Of a DNA stretch of 44,768 nucleotides, positions 43,291 to 44,768 are shown in pieces. The notes below the pieces were generated by a model that had not been told where the DNA came from, did not search any database, and saw only the letters and a program-made list of their open reading frames with translations. Source of the stretch: Bacteroidia bacterium (GTDB lineage Bacteria; Bacteroidota; Bacteroidia; B-17B0; Aurantibacillaceae); contig JAOAHO010000006.1 in NCBI GenBank assembly GCA_026415195.1, forward strand, positions 1 through 44,768. The letters run 5' to 3'. Each line of letters begins with the position of its first letter. Position 1 is the first letter of the stretch. Both the position numbers and the translations under genes were made by a program.

Positions 43291-43301
43291 ATGAATATCG
43301 T

Positions 43302-44207
43302 ATGCCAAAAACAGATTATCTGGATTATCTGGAAAATGAAGCCATCTATATCCTGAGGGAAGTGGCCGGGCAATTCGACAGGCCAGCATTGCTTTTCAGT
43401 TGCGGTAAAGACAGTATTTGCCTTTTGCATTTGGCGCTTAAGGCATTCCGTCCCGGAAAGTTTCCTTTCCCGTTGGTGCATATCGATACCGGGCATAATT
43501 TTCCGAGTGTTTTGGAATTCAGGGACCGGTTGATTGATAAAATAGGTGAAAATTTAATTGTAAGAAAAGTTGAAGACACCATCAGGAAAAGAAAACTTCA
43601 GGATGCAAAAGGGAAATTCCCAAGCCGCAATGCCCTGCAAACCTATACTTTGTTGGATACCATAGAGGAATTTGAATTTGATGCCTGCATCGGGGGTGCA
43701 CGGCGCGACGAGGAGAAAGCCCGTGCCAAGGAAAGGGTCTTTTCCGTGAGGGATGAATTCGGACAATGGGATCCAAAAAATCAGAGGCCCGAGCCCTGGA
43801 TCAACTATAACGGTAAAATACATAAAGGAATGAACGTCAGGGTATTCCCCCTGAGCAACTGGACCGAACTGGATGTATGGAATTATATCAAAAGAGAAAA
43901 TATATCAATACCGGAAATATATTTCGCTCATGAAAGAAAAGTGGTTCAGGCCGAGAATGGCCAACTGATGGCATGGTCGGAATTTTTAAATCTGGATGAA
44001 AACGATATTATCCTAACCAAACGGGTCAGATACAGGACCGTTGGCGATATGACCTGTACGGCTGCCATTGAAAGCAACGCACGAACCGTTGATGAAATCA
44101 TACAAGAACTTCTGGAAAGCAAGATCAGCGAAAGGGGAGCAACCCGTATGGACGACCGCATCAGCGAGGCAGCCATGGAAGATCGTAAAAAACAAGGTTA
44201 TTTTTAA
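43302..44207 (+). CDS. cysD: Sulfate adenylyltransferase subunit 2
   Basis: A 301-residue ATP sulfurylase catalytic subunit that makes APS from sulfate and ATP together with the GTPase subunit CysN. It belongs to the PP-loop superfamily; the loop is SCGKDS, and ICLLHLALKAF, PLVHIDTGHNFPSVLEFRD and FDACIGGARRDEEKARAKER follow. The C-terminus with RGATRMDDRISEAAMEDRKKQGYF is standard. It is preceded by cysH and followed after 6 nt by cysN, in the usual order for this pathway. There are no oddities in length. Confidence 0.96.
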   Translation: MPKTDYLDYLENEAIYILREVAGQFDRPALLFSCGKDSICLLHLALKAFRPGKFPFPLVHIDTGHNFPSVLEFRDRLIDKIGENLIVRKVEDTIRKRKLQDAKGKFPSRNALQTYTLLDTIEEFEFDACIGGARRDEEKARAKERVFSVRDEFGQWDPKNQRPEPWINYNGKIHKGMNVRVFPLSNWTELDVWNYIKRENISIPEIYFAHERKVVQAENGQLMAWSEFLNLDENDIILTKRVRYRTVGDMTCTAAIESNARTVDEIIQELLESKISERGATRMDDRISEAAMEDRKKQGYF

Positions 44208-44213
44208 ATTATT

Positions 44214-44768
44214 ATGGAACTCTTAAGGTTTTTCACAGCAGGCAATGTAGACGACGGTAAAAGCACCCTGATTGGCAGGTTGCTCTTCGACAGCAATGCC
44301 CTATCAACCGATATTATTCAAACCCTGACAAGGCAGAGTAAGGCCAAATCAGCCGATACCAACATAGACCTTGCACTGATTACCGATGGGCTGCGTTCAG
44401 AACGCGAACAGGGAATAACCATTGATGTGGCGTATAAATACTTCAGCACCCCAAAAAGGAAATTTATCATTGCCGATACCCCCGGTCATGTTCAATATAC
44501 CCGAAATATGTTTACGGGCGCTTCCCTGTGTGATGTGGCCGTTATTCTGGTGGATGCTCGTAACGGCATAACCGAGCAAACCAAACGCCATACGATGATT
44601 TCATCCCTGTTGCGCATTCCGCACATTGTGGTATGCGTGAATAAAATGGATATGTTCGATTACGATGAAAAAGTTTTTCATAACATCGTATCCCATTTTC
44701 TAGAATTCACCAAAGAACTTCAAACCGGATGCGTTACGTTTATCCCCTGCAGTGCATTGTGCGGCGAC
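44214..44768 (+). CDS. cysN: Sulfate adenylyltransferase subunit 1 (partial, N-terminal 185 codons)
   Basis: The N-terminal GTPase domain of CysN, which uses GTP hydrolysis to drive APS synthesis by CysD. The G1 motif is [15 protein letters not shown]; then comes [17 protein letters not shown] (G2), [12 protein letters not shown] (G3) and NKMD (G4). The frame is still open at the window end, so the elongation-factor-like domains II and III, and any C-terminal APS-kinase fusion (CysNC), lie outside. Given the iron-sulfur type CysH upstream, I expect plain CysN. Confidence 0.95.
   Translation, partial: MELLRFFTAGNVDDGKSTLIGRLLFDSNALSTDIIQTLTRQSKAKSADTNIDLALITDGLRSEREQGITIDVAYKYFSTPKRKFIIADTPGHVQYTRNMFTGASLCDVAVILVDARNGITEQTKRHTMISSLLRIPHIVVCVNKMDMFDYDEKVFHNIVSHFLEFTKELQTGCVTFIPCSALCGD

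Overview
The window is a stretch of chromosome from a member of the Bacteroidota. The evidence is: a PorT-like type IX secretion (T9SS) component; a TPR/beta-propeller/OmpA lipoprotein of the PorE type; a chitinase ending in a T9SS sorting domain; near absence of Shine-Dalgarno sequences; and many copies of the Bacteroidota sigma factor -7 element TAnnTTTG just before start codons. I see no rRNA, tRNA, CRISPR array, transposase or prophage. It looks like ordinary chromosome with some lineage-specific novelties.

Layout. 1-2175 (-): 5' part of an alpha-2-macroglobulin-like protein that leaves the window. 2289-5084 (+): sucD, an MBL-fold hydrolase and a Na/phosphate-cotransporter-type protein. 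5112-5435: a gene-free block with a GC-rich hairpin element and three palindromic repeat units. 12493-5509 (-): five-gene envelope operon (CPBP protease, M61 peptidase, PorE-like lipoprotein, HTTM membrane protein, methyltransferase). 12546-17802 (+): tightly packed housekeeping run (di-heme peroxidase, hpt, adk with a histone-H1-like tail, obg, an unrecognised gene with a phage-type domain, miaA). 17935-26969 (+): a 2111-residue TPR/PD40/coiled-coil/triple-SPOR protein, a thioredoxin-fold protein without redox cysteines, a hotdog thioesterase and a fructosamine kinase. 28496-26949 (-): a very AT-rich GT-C-like membrane protein. 28547-32757: pepP (+), a DEAD-box helicase (-), manC (+). 33860-33093 (-): porT. 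35147-33924 (-) and 35185-36993 (+): a GH16 glucanase and a GH18 chitinase diverging from one compact symmetric promoter. 37480-44768 (+): an Rrf2-type regulator followed by an assimilatory sulfate reduction operon (sulfite reductase-HEPN fusion, SUMT, siroheme synthase-TSUP fusion, cysH, cysD, cysN), cut by the window end.

How it works together. The sulfur operon makes APS (CysDN), reduces it to sulfite with an iron-sulfur type CysH, reduces sulfite to sulfide with a siroheme enzyme, and supplies the siroheme through SUMT and the dehydrogenase domain of the fusion. Its control region is the most informative non-coding DNA here. A 25-bp palindrome occurs twice, once over the predicted -7 element of the Rrf2 gene and once upstream of the operon promoter. 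A 22-codon leader ORF begins about 10 nt after the predicted transcription start and ends in Arg-Cys-Trp-Ala, with its last codons inside a hairpin. I infer two-layer control: an Rrf2 regulator plus a cysteine-sensing leader peptide.

Other points of interest are the lysine-rich tail on adenylate kinase, the phage-type domain gene wedged between obg and miaA with overlaps at both ends, and the REP-like hairpins with compensatory changes between copies.
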